This document shows, piece by piece, positions 1-11,294 of a stretch of DNA of 64,000 nt (positions within the stretch are counted from its first letter, which is position 1; every line of letters starts with the position of its first letter). The translations under genes and the position numbers were made by a program. The stretch is from contig CM077822.1 in NCBI GenBank assembly GCA_039720395.1, positions 23,023,267 to 23,087,266 of the forward strand, in the 5' to 3' direction. Below the pieces are notes generated by a model that saw nothing but the letters and a program-made list of their open reading frames with translations, was not told where the DNA came from and ran no database searches. Source of the DNA: Liquidambar formosana (lineage: Eukaryota > Streptophyta > Magnoliopsida > Saxifragales > Altingiaceae).

Positions 1-2650
1 TGTATACATTTACACAAACAGACTTTACAACACTCTCCAAAGTCACTGTGGAGATAACAGTATCTATCTAAATTCTATGTTGAGCTCCTTCGAAATACAC
101 CAAGAAATATCTAACAAGGGTACATTCCAAGCCTTCAGTGCAATATGGTTATCGATGCGCTTCTTGATATCTATGACATATCAATAACAATGTTATTTTC
201 TTGATGTTGGTAACTGGTTGCTCGTGTAGATATAGATATGGATCCACTTTAACGTGGACAACAAGAATCAATCAACCTTTTGAGACAACACCGACAAAAG
301 CAACAACAACAACAACAATAATAATAAGCTTTTGAAACAGATGGTGAAACGTAGTCGTAACAATATGGTGAATAATGTTGATGTATATTCTGATATGAAT
401 GACAAATCAATAACAGTGTTCGGTTTTTTTTCATTGATTAACTATTGAAAACTTGAAGCATCAGTTGGAAAATATATTGGTGCTAGTAAATGTTGGTTAC
501 CTTGGCATGTTAAAAGAATATTAACTATTAACATCTACAGTATTTTCATGATGGAGAGTATATTGCTTTAGAATTTCTTATTATTTGGGGGATTGTTTGC
601 AGGAATATTCCAGCCAGCCAAAATGGCTAATCTCCTTTTAGAATTTAACGATTTAAGCCACTAATGGTTTTTCTGTCAATTTGCTGAATCCCTGGCCCAG
701 CCGGAGTGCTGCAAAGTTCAGATGGGAAACTGAACTACTCTCTGCCTGGGCTAGTCCCAGGTTGTTGGGTAACACTAGATTCCCAAAATGTCTCATAAAA
801 CTTATATTTCTTAACTAAACCTTATTAAATATTTTACAAAAGGATATAACTTATTATTATTTTTTAATTGAAAAAAACATATTTCTATCCTTCTTTCATG
901 TCTTTTCTTTCCATTCAAAAAAACAAAAAAAATAATAATAATAATAATTAATTTTGATGTCTTGAGCTGGGCAGTTGAACTGGACTGTTGAGCCAGTGAA
1001 CCAGAAGCAGAATCTATTCTGGTACAAACTCCTATCCATCTTCAAAAGCGCTGTTGTATACTGTTTTTTGGGATTCTTTTGCTCATGTTCTAGTATTCCT
1101 CTGTTTATTGTGTTTTGCATAGCATTTTAACATATTGGTGTTGTAACATGGAGATCACCATTATCACCCCAGGAAAAGGAAATTAAGTCATTTATGGAAG
1201 TCTCAAAATGCCCACAAAGGACTCATTTAGATGCTATTCTTAGAAGCAGAAATTTTCTACCAAGGGTACCAATTCTGCTTCAGAACCACAATTTTGTCCC
1301 AGACCTTTGACTTTTATATGTATCTTTGCTTCCGTGCCCCTGCCCTCGTCCCTGACCCAACCCGACCCTGCTCCCGCGTCGTGGTTCTATGATGCTATTA
1401 GTCTCGTTTAAATCCTACGTGGTGGTTTGGGAATATTAGGATTTGACCCAGCAAGGTTGTATGCTTGACAGTCTGGCCAATATAGTGGAGATGAACCTCT
1501 TGTTGGTTTGAGAAAAGCCAATCTGTAACGACATTAAGTGTCACACATAGGTTAAGTATGGGCTTGACCATGTGTATATCAGCTCTTGGGAACATCCCTT
1601 CCCTTGCAGGACATTGTTTAAGGATGAGTTCTACCCATGGGTTCATAGCATATGGTGTTAGAGCTTGGCGCCACGTCGAGTATGAGATCGGATGTGGTAT
1701 GGGTTGTAGCTATGGTTGCTGTCTGGGAAAGGGATACATGGGGAGGGCTACGGGAAAGGTCCTTGAGAAGTGCCCCGGCTCAAAGTGAAGCCGGTGTTGT
1801 TGTGGACGTTGCTTGCAGAAGTGTTGTGGTATGTTACAATCCTAAATATCCCACATCGGTTAAGTATGGCTTGGCCGTGTGTATATGAGCTCTTGGGCAC
1901 CCTTCCCTTGCAAGCCGGTTTTCAAGTGAGTTCCACCCATGGGTTCATGTCAAGATGAGGCATTTTTACCCCCTAGTTATAGCAGGGACCAAATCTTGCC
2001 TTTATCTGATGTTACTTAACTGTGAACAATGGCCAGCTGAATTCAAACCAGACTGGCTTGATCTTTTATCTGGACAAACAGAGTGGAGTTGAGGCACATT
2101 TCACTCTGTTGAAGTCCATGTGACATTCACAAACCTTAGAAGTTTTGTTTTGTTTTTTTAAATGTACTCTTTTCTATAACCCAAATATGGATGAAAAACA
2201 TTATTGTAGGATAATTAGAATACAGTTTATATTCCTTACACCACGTTAATGCTCAATCTAGCATTTTACTTGCTTTTGCTTGTTGTATATGTGCGTTCAG
2301 TTCATACTCCTGTGGCTGCTTTCTGATTCATAATTTTGTGAATATAGCCTCAATAGCTGACTGTATTGGCATATGAGTTTTTGGTGTGAGTCATAATATC
2401 CTCTGAATTAACCTTAGGAAAATAATAATGCTATATTGGACTTATATCTGCGTACTATTTGATGCAATGGTATTGTTGCCTCATATGCTTGAAAGCAATT
2501 GCAGTTTTAAATTTAAATGCCATCTCAAAAACCACAAGTAAAAATGTGAGATTTAATGCACATTATACATGGTATCTGCCTAAACTGTTTTGTGATGAGA
2601 GAATGTGATATATGAGCTACTAAAACATATTCTTATTTGAGCATCTACAG
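1..2650 (+). other. Presumed intron or upstream part of the UBP-like gene; no exon recognised
   Basis: No reading frame here resembles a ubiquitin-specific protease or any other protein I know. It ends in a splice acceptor (AG at 2649-2650) that opens the UBP-like last exon, so at least the right part is intron. The earlier UBP exons must lie left of the window, or be too short for me to see. The only structure noted is a diverged direct repeat at 1543-1646 and 1852-1948. Confidence 0.5.
1543..1948. repeat. Diverged direct repeat of about 100 bp, two copies 309 bp apart
   Basis: Copy 1 (1543-1646) and copy 2 (1852-1948) share, in the same order, a GGTTAAGTATGG block, GTGTATAT, AGCTCTTGGG, CCTTCCCTTGCA, GAGTTC and ACCCATGGGTTCAT. 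Copy 2 is preceded by a CCCACATCGGTTAAG string of a kind common in plant LTR or TRIM-type elements. I infer remnants of such an element inside the intron, but no TG/CA ends or target-site duplication could be fixed. Confidence 0.5.
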
Positions 2651-2888
2651 GTGCATAGAGAGAGATAAGTATGATTATCATCTGGTTGGGGTGGTGGAGC
2701 ATTCGGGGACCATGAGAGGAGGCCATTACGTTGCTTATGTGAGAGGCAGTGAGAAGAGCATGAGGAAGGTTCAGAAAGAGAATGCGGGTTTTGTGTGGTA
2801 TCATGCTAGTGATGCCTATGTGCGTGAAGTTTCCCTGGAAGAAGTTCTTCGTTGCGAGGCCTACATCTTATTCTACGAAAAAAATTGA
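2651..2888 (+). CDS. Ubiquitin carboxyl-terminal hydrolase (UBP1/UBP2-type USP), last coding exon
   Basis: This is the C-terminal 78 residues of a cysteine-type deubiquitinase of the USP (peptidase C19) family. The exon opens after a CTACAG acceptor and the first base completes a split codon. The catalytic His box is visible as [10 protein letters not shown] (His codon at 2724). The third catalytic residue sits in WYHASDAYV (Asp codon at 2811). The tail, [19 protein letters not shown], followed by two residues and TGA at 2886-2888, is typical of plant UBP1/UBP2, relatives of animal USP16/USP45. The catalytic Cys box, and the N-terminal zinc finger expected from this family, are not in the window. 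The enzyme removes ubiquitin from proteins. The sequence between the two boxes is short and rich in Lys/Arg/Ser. The exon has no frameshift or stop, so the gene is probably functional. UBP1 and UBP2 cannot be told apart from this piece. Confidence 0.93.
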
Positions 2889-3572
2889 GACAGATTTTTA
2901 CTTGGCATTGCTATGCTGTTTCTCGGAGACATTTTGGGGGTGAAATTGAGCACCTGCCTAATGAGGAGAGGGAGAGAGAGAGATGAAAACCAGAGGTGAG
3001 TGTATTACAAAAAATACGAAATATTTGATGCCCATTTTTTTGTGCAGTGAGCTCTATTCATTCATTACCAGGTGGATTCTGTGGGAGAGAACGTCTTGCA
3101 ATGTGCCATCTCAGCTATATGTTAGTACACTCGTTCCTTTCTCAATCTGTGATGAGATTGTCTTGTCTCCCATTTTCAGCGAAGCAGGTTCCTTGGTTTG
3201 AATTAATGGCACAAATGTGAATTTGGATGAAATTCCAGGTCAGTGGTATTCCTCAAAAAGACATCTATATAAAGTTGTTACTCTGAAGAAGCTCTGGACA
3301 TCCATGGTGTGGCCGAAAATGATCAGCGGCGAAGAATTCTTCCTGAAAACTGGTGCATCTATCTATGCATCTCTGAATTGGCCCATCATCATGTTCATCT
3401 CCAATGATCTCACCACGTTCTCTTGGACCAAGGTGACGGTGAGCAGCTAGAGCACCACCACCTTGGTTCAATAATGCCGCTAATTACCCTTTTTTTTTTT
3501 TCTTTAATATTTTATTTATTTATTTTATTTTTATCTTTTTGGTATAGTGATCCAAATTAAGGTTTTGGAATA
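2889..3572 (+). other. Probable 3' UTR of the UBP-like gene, with a possible 76-bp intron
   Basis: The sequence follows the UBP stop codon and has no convincing reading frame. A strong donor (AGAG|GTGAGT, intron start 2996) and an acceptor (ATTACCAG ending 3071) could define a short 3'-UTR intron. An AATAAA-like signal (GGAATAAACC) lies near 3568. Transcript end and splicing are inferred. Confidence 0.4.
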
Positions 3573-4131
3573 AACCAACAGGGGAAAAAAAAATTTATGT
3601 TTGCCAAATCCTTCCTTTCTCAAACCTACCATGAGAATCGTTTTTCAACTTCTTTTCAAAGCTTTTGATACTTGGCTTAAAATAGTGTGAAACATTGATA
3701 TCTGGAGCATTTTTCATTAATATAAGAAAGTAATGATTTTTACTCATTAATTTGAGAGTTTGGTTTAAAGTTTAAACATGGGTAGAAGGTTTTGAGGGGA
3801 AAAAGTAGAAGAAAAATGGAGGGTAGGTAAGGTCTAAACATATTCATTGCCATATATTTGATGTCCATCTGAGAGAAGGATGGCAATAAAGGAAGAAATG
3901 GGCTCCTAAACAGCATCAACATGTTGGGCCCTCTAAAATTACATCCATATGAATATTGTTGATTATTTCCAAAGAATTCGCCTCCAAAGTCACACTTGAG
4001 AAACCCACATTGCTATAGCGGTACTGCTTTATATTTAGGGCCTATTTGGTCTCCAATTCCCACATTACTAATGACTGCTTAATATTTAGGGCTTTTTTGG
4101 TGTCTAATTTGAAATTAAACAACTCAGTCAA
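3573..4131. other. Intergenic, nothing recognised
   Basis: AT-rich sequence without a supported gene. The short frames here lack codon structure or protein likeness. Confidence 0.5.
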
Positions 4132-4140
4132 ATTTTATAC

Positions 4141-4540
4141 GAGGGCGGTTATTGCAATCACTCAACTTTATTTGTAAACCTTATTGTTTTTCATTTTTCA
4201 ATATTTTATGAAAAACATAAATAGTTTTTATGAAAACTGGTTGCGTTGTCCATTAGAAAATTTTATTTTGAACAACTTTGCACAAGAAATTTTAAACAGC
4301 ATCTACAATCTCTATTTCATTTTTATGGAAATGAAAATTACAAATGGTCAAAAACTCTATTTAAACAATAAATTTTGGAAAATCTTTTTTTTTTTTTTAC
4401 AAAGTTGTCTAAAATGATGTTTTTCAATAAATAAAGTGGTTAGTTTTTATGCAAATCTTTTATATTTTCCATAAAATCTTGAGAAACTTAAAATAAATAG
4501 GGTATACAAAGAAAGTTGAGGGGTTGCAATAGCCGTCCTT
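4141..4540. mobile_element. MULE-type MITE, 400 bp, 9-bp target-site duplication
   Basis: The ends are inverted repeats: left GAGGGCGGTTATTGCAA, right (reverse complement) AAGGACGGCTATTGCAA. They are flanked by ATTTTATAC (4132-4140) and ATTTTATAT (4541-4549), a near-perfect 9-bp duplication as expected for Mutator-like transposition. The AT-rich interior, with repeated TTTTATGAAAA motifs, resembles that of the elements at 35838-36069, 59445-59677 and 63099-63518. No transposase is present, so it is non-autonomous. Confidence 0.8.
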
Positions 4541-4549
4541 ATTTTATAT

Positions 4550-6607
4550 AGTAGTGAGAGCACAAATATATTGCTTTGAATGAGAATATTTTTAAAAAGT
4601 TGAAGTCACGATTATAGTTGATGCTATAGATTCAATTTTTAGAAATTTATGAATTGCCACTATTTTGAATTTTCACTCTTATTTGTAATGATCATAATTA
4701 ATTTCTTGAATTTATCAATTTAAGGTGATAGATTTGTACCTTTAATTGTTTACATAGAGCATGAATTGTAATAGAATCTTATTTAGGCCTAAGGTCTCTC
4801 TCTTTCAAGAGAATGCTATATCGACCTACGGCTTCTTCTTTATAAGGAAACCTACGATTATTAGGGTAATAATTGTAGGTGGGAATAAATGAGGTTCATA
4901 TTGTTCATTTGACACAAGCCATGCATAATAAAGCCTCTTTGAATAGACTCTATAGCTTTGAAAGCCCAATAGGCACCACCATGTGTCGAAAAATCTCCCA
5001 TTGGTTTATTGGTTAAAAGAATTCAACAAATAGAATGTTGCAACGTGTGTGGCTTGAATTCCTATATACAGGCTATCCATGGGTCATTTGAAAGATGCAC
5101 AATTTGAAACTCAAAAGAAATAAGAGTATTTTCACTCCCTGAATCCTCCCTCTACTGCCACACCTCATAAGTCTCCTCCATATTACCCCTGCTCTCTCCT
5201 CTGTAACACCTTCTAACTATTTCATCAATTTGGACATCATTAGCTCAAAAAGTTCATCTCCTTGCTCCTCTACAAATCTATCTGATCAACATTTATGTAA
5301 AATTTGTTGAATTGTTTAATTTGGAATGGGACTCCCAAACAAACCCTCGGTATCTTCTTTGAACACTGGCACACTGCTTCTTTACTGCTTAGGGATTGGC
5401 TGTTTAATCTTTTGCTTTTAGAAATGGAGTCTGACTGTCTGAGGTTAAAGGTTGTTGCCAGATGGAAAGGGTAGGGGAAGAAAGCTAAGATAAAGTAGCC
5501 AAGCCTAAAATTTTTCGGTTGGGTTGGGTTTGGTTTCTGCACGGAATAAATGGGTGAGTTTGGGTTTTGCTTATTGGGTTTAGGTGACATTTTAATTAAA
5601 CCCACTCAATTGCCAGGCCTAATCACAGGGATACAAGTTTTTTTTACTCTACTAACTGAAAATCATGAAGCATGCCCGGCGCTGGTTGAGCTACTTGGAT
5701 TATTCTAAGAATTGAAGGGGTAATGTTTCTGGAACTCCAATGGTAGCTTCCTACACTTCATGCATTTGTCTCGTATAATTTATAGTAGGACTTTTCTAGC
5801 ACGAGAGATTATCATTATTAAAAGTAATGACAATCAAATCATGACAGCTAAAATAATAAAGAGAGGATTTTTCTCCACACCTTCAATCTTTTTTTTTTAT
5901 GGTCATGATTTGGCTGTCATTGCGACAGTTTATCGATCACATAAGCATTCTCTTCTATAATAAACTTACACTATGAAGTGTAACCAGTGCCCTTTATTGT
6001 GTGAGAGAGCTGTTAGTAGAGCCATTTGTGCACGTCGGTAGAGAAGGTATGACCACTGAAATTGGAATTTCGCTTCTAAATCAATCCAGTGAGAACCTCT
6101 CGAAGACGGTTAGTTTATACTCAATTTTTTTGATGGTTCGTCTTTGGGTAACCAAGGATTTACTAGGGCAGGTGGGGTTATAAGCGGTTGTAGGAGAGAC
6201 CTAAGCTAAGGGTTTTATAATAAATATTGGGAAAACAACTATTGCATGCAATTTAATAAACTTCGTCGTTGTAGTGGATGGGATGTAGAACAAGTGGCCG
6301 AATCATACAAGGAGGGTTTGGACTTTGGACCCTTACAAGTCTATAAGGCAACAATCATTTTAGGAAAATAATCTAGAAGTCAATAATCGTATTAGGAAAA
6401 ATTTATTAGTGACAATAACTTTATTCTAGGTTTAAACATTACTCCGTACAACTTTCCACAAATTCTTTTTTTCCCTTTTTCTCTCTGTATTAGTTAGGTT
6501 TTGTATTAGTATATATTAATTTCATTAAAATGATAATCAAGTTAGCACGTGTTGATATAATTTATGCCAATACCTACATTAGAAGTTGCACCGTGTATTT
6601 GTAGGGA
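4550..6607. other. Intergenic, no gene recognised
   Basis: Around 5505-5620 there are GGGTTGGGTTTGG-like and AAACCCACTCAATTGCCAGGCC strings that resemble decayed hAT ends such as those of 17044-17872, but boundaries cannot be set. The rest is AT-rich without supported coding sequence. Confidence 0.4.
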
Positions 6608-6793
6608 AAGGATTCGGTGTTGAGTTTGAAACTCAACATGGTGCCAAGGTAAAATGGGGTCCTTAGATTCACTTTTGAATGGTTCGGATTTAAAAATCAA
6701 AAAGATATCCATTGAGATTATTTTAGTCATTGCATTAGCAATTGTTCATCTTTAAATCCTATGAGTTTTACAAATTCAACATTGAATCCTTTT
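6608..6793. mobile_element. MITE-like inverted repeat, family 'AAGGATTC..TGTTGA'
   Basis: Left end AAAGGATTCGGTGTTGAGTTTG and right end (reverse complement) AAAGGATTCAATGTTGAATTTG are inverted repeats. They match the ends of the element at 7446-7668. The interior is AT-rich and non-coding. The target-site duplication could not be resolved, so superfamily is not assigned. Confidence 0.55.
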
Positions 6794-7168
6794 TTTTATT
6801 AGTGGATTATAAGGTATAATTTTACTTCTAATACATGGTACTAATATAATTTATATCAATACATGCTAACTTCATCACGAAAAAGTCTTACCAATGTGTT
6901 AATCTCCCGGACAAAACGACACGAGCTTTTTATCTTTTTCTTTGATTTGACATGGCTCCATGTTATTGGGCATAACCGTATCTAAGTTATGTCCGAACTC
7001 TAAACTCACCCAATCTACCAAAAGACAAAAGGGGTCTGACTTGCCAAAGCAAACACCGCTTTAGAAGTGTAGCTAATTAATGTTAATCAGTCTGGACCAC
7101 CTATTCCACGCCAAAAAGTGTACTTGCAAGGCACTTACTAATTCTTTATTCTTAATTTTGTGTGTTTT

Positions 7169-7189
7169 CTCTCTCTCTCTCTCTCTCTC
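7169..7189. repeat. (CT)n microsatellite
   Basis: About ten CT dinucleotides in an intergenic stretch. Confidence 0.95.
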
Positions 7190-7445
7190 ATTTATTATCT
7201 GATTTTCCCATTTTTATTATCTTATAACAATGTGTGAGATTTATCATATGACATCTAAACCACCTAAGAAATTAACTATCTAAAACAATTATCTTAATTT
7301 GATTTGATGTCTCAACATTCATTGACACGACAAAAATTAATGAAAGATAGAATAAATAAGGGGAAATTTATACCCTACATGAGACCAACAATTAACAGGT
7401 GAAATTTAATAGTAAGAGGGAAGGGGAGGGTGGTGAAGGGGGAGT

Positions 7446-7668
7446 AAGGATTCAGTGCTGAGTTTAAAAAAACCCAGCATGGTGCCGAGCTCATCTTAAC
7501 CTTCCATCTCGGTTTTGGACGATTGAGATTGAAAGGTGAGAAAGTTACCAAAATGCCCTTATAAATGTAATTTTTTTATCTTTCAATCTCAACCGTTCAA
7601 AACCGAGATGGACGGTTGATATGAGCTCGGCACCGTACTGAGTTTTTTAAATTTAGCACTGAATCTAA
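7446..7668. mobile_element. Foldback MITE with arms of about 85 bp
   Basis: The left arm contains GGATTCAGTGCTGAG, GGTGCCGAGCTCAT, CCATCTCGGTTTTG and ATTGAGATTGAAAG. The right arm repeats each block as its reverse complement in mirror order, so nearly the whole 220 bp can fold back on itself. It is the same family as 6608-6793 and probably as the inverted repeat at 23205-23385. No coding capacity. Confidence 0.8.
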
Positions 7669-7841
7669 GTCTGGTGACAGAATGACTTGAGGCAAGTGAG
7701 GCCTATTGTACGATAGAATGGTTTTTTTTCTTTTTTGTTTTTTAGGGGTTGGAGGGGAGCTTAACTGTTACAGCAATACAACAATGGGAGGCCCAATATA
7801 TAATATTTTATCTTTCCCATAAAGATACGTTATTTTTTTTA

Positions 7842-8753
7842 GGGTAAATTACAATCAAACCCCCTCTAAAATCTGACTATTACAGATACACCCCCTCACG
7901 TTTTTAAAATTACACTGACACCCCCTACTTTACAAAATAAACTACAAAGAGACCCCTCCTTCTAACTTCCGTCCATTAATCCGTTAAATAATATTCAAAT
8001 TTTTTCAAAATACCCTAACTACCCTTAGTGGATGATAACTTCCATGTTAAATGCGTATAACTCACCAGTCCAATAATTCATCCAATACTTTTGAATTTTT
8101 TAATTATTATTGATAAACAACTAAAAGATAATATATATATATATATAAGAAAAATGCTAAAAACAATTTAAATTTTCTGTCCAACTGATGTGATAGCTGT
8201 CAAATTTGCTGTTTAGAAACAATTATTTATTTAATTAAATTTTTAATTGATTTGCAAAATAAAAAAAAAAAAAAAGGGCTATGTAGCATTACTCATATGT
8301 AGAAATAAATAAAAAGAATTATTACAATGAAGATGCATGTATAGAGGTGGCAAATGAGGTGGCAACTTGGCAAATCATTTTTTTTTTTTAATTTTTACAC
8401 ATCAATTAAATAGATAATTGTTTCTAATGAGCAAATCTGATGGCTACCACATCAGTTGGACAAAAATTTAAGCTTTTTGGCATTTTTCTTTTATATATAT
8501 ATAATCTTTTAGTTGTTTATCAATAAATAAATCAAATGTACTGGATGAATGTGTTGGACTGATGAGTTATATGCATTTAACATGGAAGTTGTCATCCAAT
8601 AAGGGTAATTAGGGTATTTTGAAAAAAATTGGAAGTAATTTAACGAATTATGAACGGAAGTTAAAGGGAGGGGGTCTTAATGTAATTTTAGAAACGTGAG
8701 GGGGTCTATTTGTAATTGTCAGATTTTAGAGGGGGTCTTAATGTAATTTACCC
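7842..8753. mobile_element. Large foldback, MULE-like element, 912 bp, 9-bp target-site duplication
   Basis: Ends are GGGTAAATTAC and GTAATTTACCC, flanked on both sides by TTTTTTTTA (7833-7841, 8754-8762). The arms are very long inverted repeats: ACCCCCTCTAAAATCTGAC pairs with GTCAGATTTTAGAGGGGGT, and GATAACTTCCATGTTAAATGC pairs with GCATTTAACATGGAAGTTGTC. Pairing continues inward through ATTGATAAACAACTAAAAG into a second set of inverted blocks (TGTCCAACTGATGTG) around 8180 and 8450, which may be a MITE nested at the centre. No transposase. Poly-T makes the duplication less decisive. Confidence 0.75.
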
Positions 8754-8762
8754 TTTTTTTTA

Positions 8763-10249
8763 TATATATTTTTGTAACCTAAAATATTTGTCCATTTTGA
8801 AAAGTCAAATAATAATTTGTTTAAACTTTCTCATATTACTCTTTATTATTTATTTATTTATTTTTTGATAAGTTATCCTTTATTGTTTCAATAATTACTT
8901 TCAACATATAAAATCCAATACCAAGTAAAAGAGGGTATTTTTAGAAAGATTAAGTTCAATAAATGATAAGTTAGGATAATGATAGTTTTTCTTAAATTAC
9001 GTGTTTTGTTAAACTTAAACCTATTTTTGTGGGATGGTGAGATTATTAGTGAGTGCATTGGTAAGAGGCCTCACAGAGATTAGTCATGCTCATAATTAGA
9101 GTCATCTGTGATCATTAGTGAGAGGGTGTGGAGAGATTAGTCCTGCCAGTAATTAGAGTCATCTGTGGCCACACGTGGCTTTTACACTTCCATGCATAAT
9201 TATCACAAACGGTTTCAATAATTGTGCGTGTGTGTAGTAATCGAAGTTTTATATATATATATAAAATACAATATAAGGAGTGACCCACGCAATGTAAATA
9301 AAATCTAAAAAGAAAAGAAGAGAAAAAACCAACCCTTCCTAAAATAATTGAGGTATTTTGTAACCCAAGCTTAGTCCATTAATTAAAAGTGGTTGTCTAA
9401 GCCTTATCAATCAAATAAATGAGTGAGCCTATTTTCATGCATTTTTTTGCTAATTCCATACCCTTATGGTTTATTTTTACACTTTTCCTCATTTTTTCTC
9501 ATGCCATTCTTTTACTCATGTTTCTAGGTTAACATAACCTAAACACACACTGAGAGTGATGAGATCAAAGTAGAATCCAAACACGCACCTCAAAAAGACT
9601 TAACCTTTGAGGAGGTAATGATGTTTTAAGTACCTATGGAGGGGTGTGGATTTAGTATAAAAATAGGTGTGGATTTAATCCATCCCTATATGTATATAAA
9701 GGGAAATTATAGTTTGACTTCTGAAGTCCTGTGAGACGCCATATGCATATATATTTATCTGTCTTTACGTAAAAATCCTAGTAAAAATAATAGGTTTATT
9801 AATGTACACCATAATGTATTGCATGTACACTATCACACTTGAATTCAATCCAAATCTAAATGAGAATTTAAAAACATTAGCCTGACTTCTCAAACAAGGA
9901 AAAAAAATATCACTCTTAGTTGAAAATGTTGAATGCAACTCACCAAAAAAGATTTTCTACCCCTAATTTGGATATTTTAAAAATGAGTTCATTGCAATGA
10001 ATCTATTATTGAAATCAGGACTGTTTATATCATATGGGTCGCATATGTTTTGACAGATCCCAGTTATTATGTGCAGTACCTGAGAACTATGTATGTTTAA
10101 TTTCTTTTAAAACATTTCCTATTTACAAAAAGAAAAAAAGAAAAAAAAAAGAGGTAAACGGAGAGGCTTCCCTTTGAAAATATTAAATGCAAGATGATTA
10201 ATTAAGACGGAGACAAAAATGTAGCATCATACTCCGAATTTGATTGCTC
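8763..10249. other. Intergenic; one short diverged duplication, otherwise nothing recognised
   Basis: Around 9075-9178, a block of about 50 bp (AGAGATTAGTC..AATTAGAGTCATCTGTG) occurs twice in direct orientation. The rest is AT-rich with no supported gene. Confidence 0.5.
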
Positions 10250-10257
10250 ATAATGCT

Positions 10258-10952
10258 TAGGAGTGCAACTCGGTTCGGGCTAGAGGGAAATTCGGGCCAA
10301 ACTGAATTAATTCAGTCCTTTAAAAACAAAACCAAAACTAGACCATAAATAGTATTGGACCGGACCGAACTGAGAAAAAATGGTCTGGTTCTTGATTTTG
10401 ACTTTTTTTTTTTTGATAAATTTTTCGGTTTTGACCTACATTATATGTAATATATATACTCTTATATATATGTGTGTGTGTGTGTGTGTGTATCTATATA
10501 TATATAAGATGTTGGATGTTGATCAGGTAAACACGTGCTGATATAACTTATATAAATATTTGCATTTGAAGTTATATCTTGTTCATTAGTGGGATATGAG
10601 GCACATTGGACTAATGCAAGAGGCACAATCATCAATGCATGATGTTGATATAATTTATATTAACATTCACATTAAAAGTTGTATCTTATGCATTAGTGAA
10701 ATATGAGGTACATTGGACTAATGCAAGAGGTACAACCCTCAATGCATGATGCTGATATAACTTATATCAACACATACTGATAGGAACATAACCGTATATA
10801 TATATATAAAATTGGTTAGAATTCAGGAATTCAATTCGAGTTGGTTCTGAAACCCCCTAAACATAGATCAGACCAAATTAATCAGTTCTTACCGAATTAA
10901 TTTGATCGGACTAGTCCCGTCTTCGGTCCAGCCAAACCAACTTGCATTCCTA
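10258..10952. mobile_element. hAT-type element, 695 bp, 8-bp target-site duplication
   Basis: A perfect ATAATGCT duplication (10250-10257 and 10953-10960) brackets inverted ends: left TAGGAGTGCAACTCGGTTCGG, right (reverse complement) TAGGAATGCAAGTTGGTTTGG. The 8-bp duplication and the G/C-rich end motif fit the hAT superfamily. There is no transposase. The interior carries TG and TA microsatellites and a tandem repeat at 10537-10770. Confidence 0.85.
10537..10770. repeat. Tandem repeat, unit about 107 bp, about 2.2 copies, inside the hAT element
   Basis: The units start at 10537, 10643 and 10751 with G(C/T)TGATATAA(C/T)TTATAT. They share TTCATTAGTGGGATATGAGG-like and ACATTGGACTAATGCAAGAGG-like blocks. 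The core TGATATAA-C-TTATATCA is a palindrome. It recurs outside this array near 6550. Confidence 0.75.
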
Positions 10953-11175
10953 ATAATGCTCAAGGAAATACAAGTTACGAGCCTGACATGGTAGTAATTG
11001 AAAATATAAAAACCTAAGGGGAGGTCAATGATATTTAGTCTGTCACAGGGGAGGTAATTGATATTTTACAAATTCGGCAGAGTAGTCACCGTCACAAATA
11101 TTCACCCAATTGCAAAAATATTCAAAAAAAAATAGAAAGAACTAAAAGAAAAAGCAAAAAAGGAAAAGAAAAAAA

Positions 11176-11183
11176 TATATAAA
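11176..11183 (+). promoter_or_regulatory. Candidate TATA box of the X8-domain gene
   Basis: TATATAAA lies 112 bp before the ATG at 11295, followed by a pyrimidine-rich leader (CTCTCTCTCCTCC). The usual spacing would put the transcription start near 11210. That would place the out-of-frame ATG at 11189 outside the mRNA. Confidence 0.45.
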
Positions 11184-11294
11184 AAAAGATGAAAATCCCC
11201 CCTTCCCCTCTGCCTTATTCCCTCTTGAGACAGTCTCTCTCTCCTCCTTTACCAACTAAGCCATCACTTAACCACCCTCCTATTGCTTTCATCC

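Noticed and set aside
3265..3471. 68-codon minus-strand frame
   Set aside because: Lies in the presumed UBP 3' UTR. No codon or protein support.
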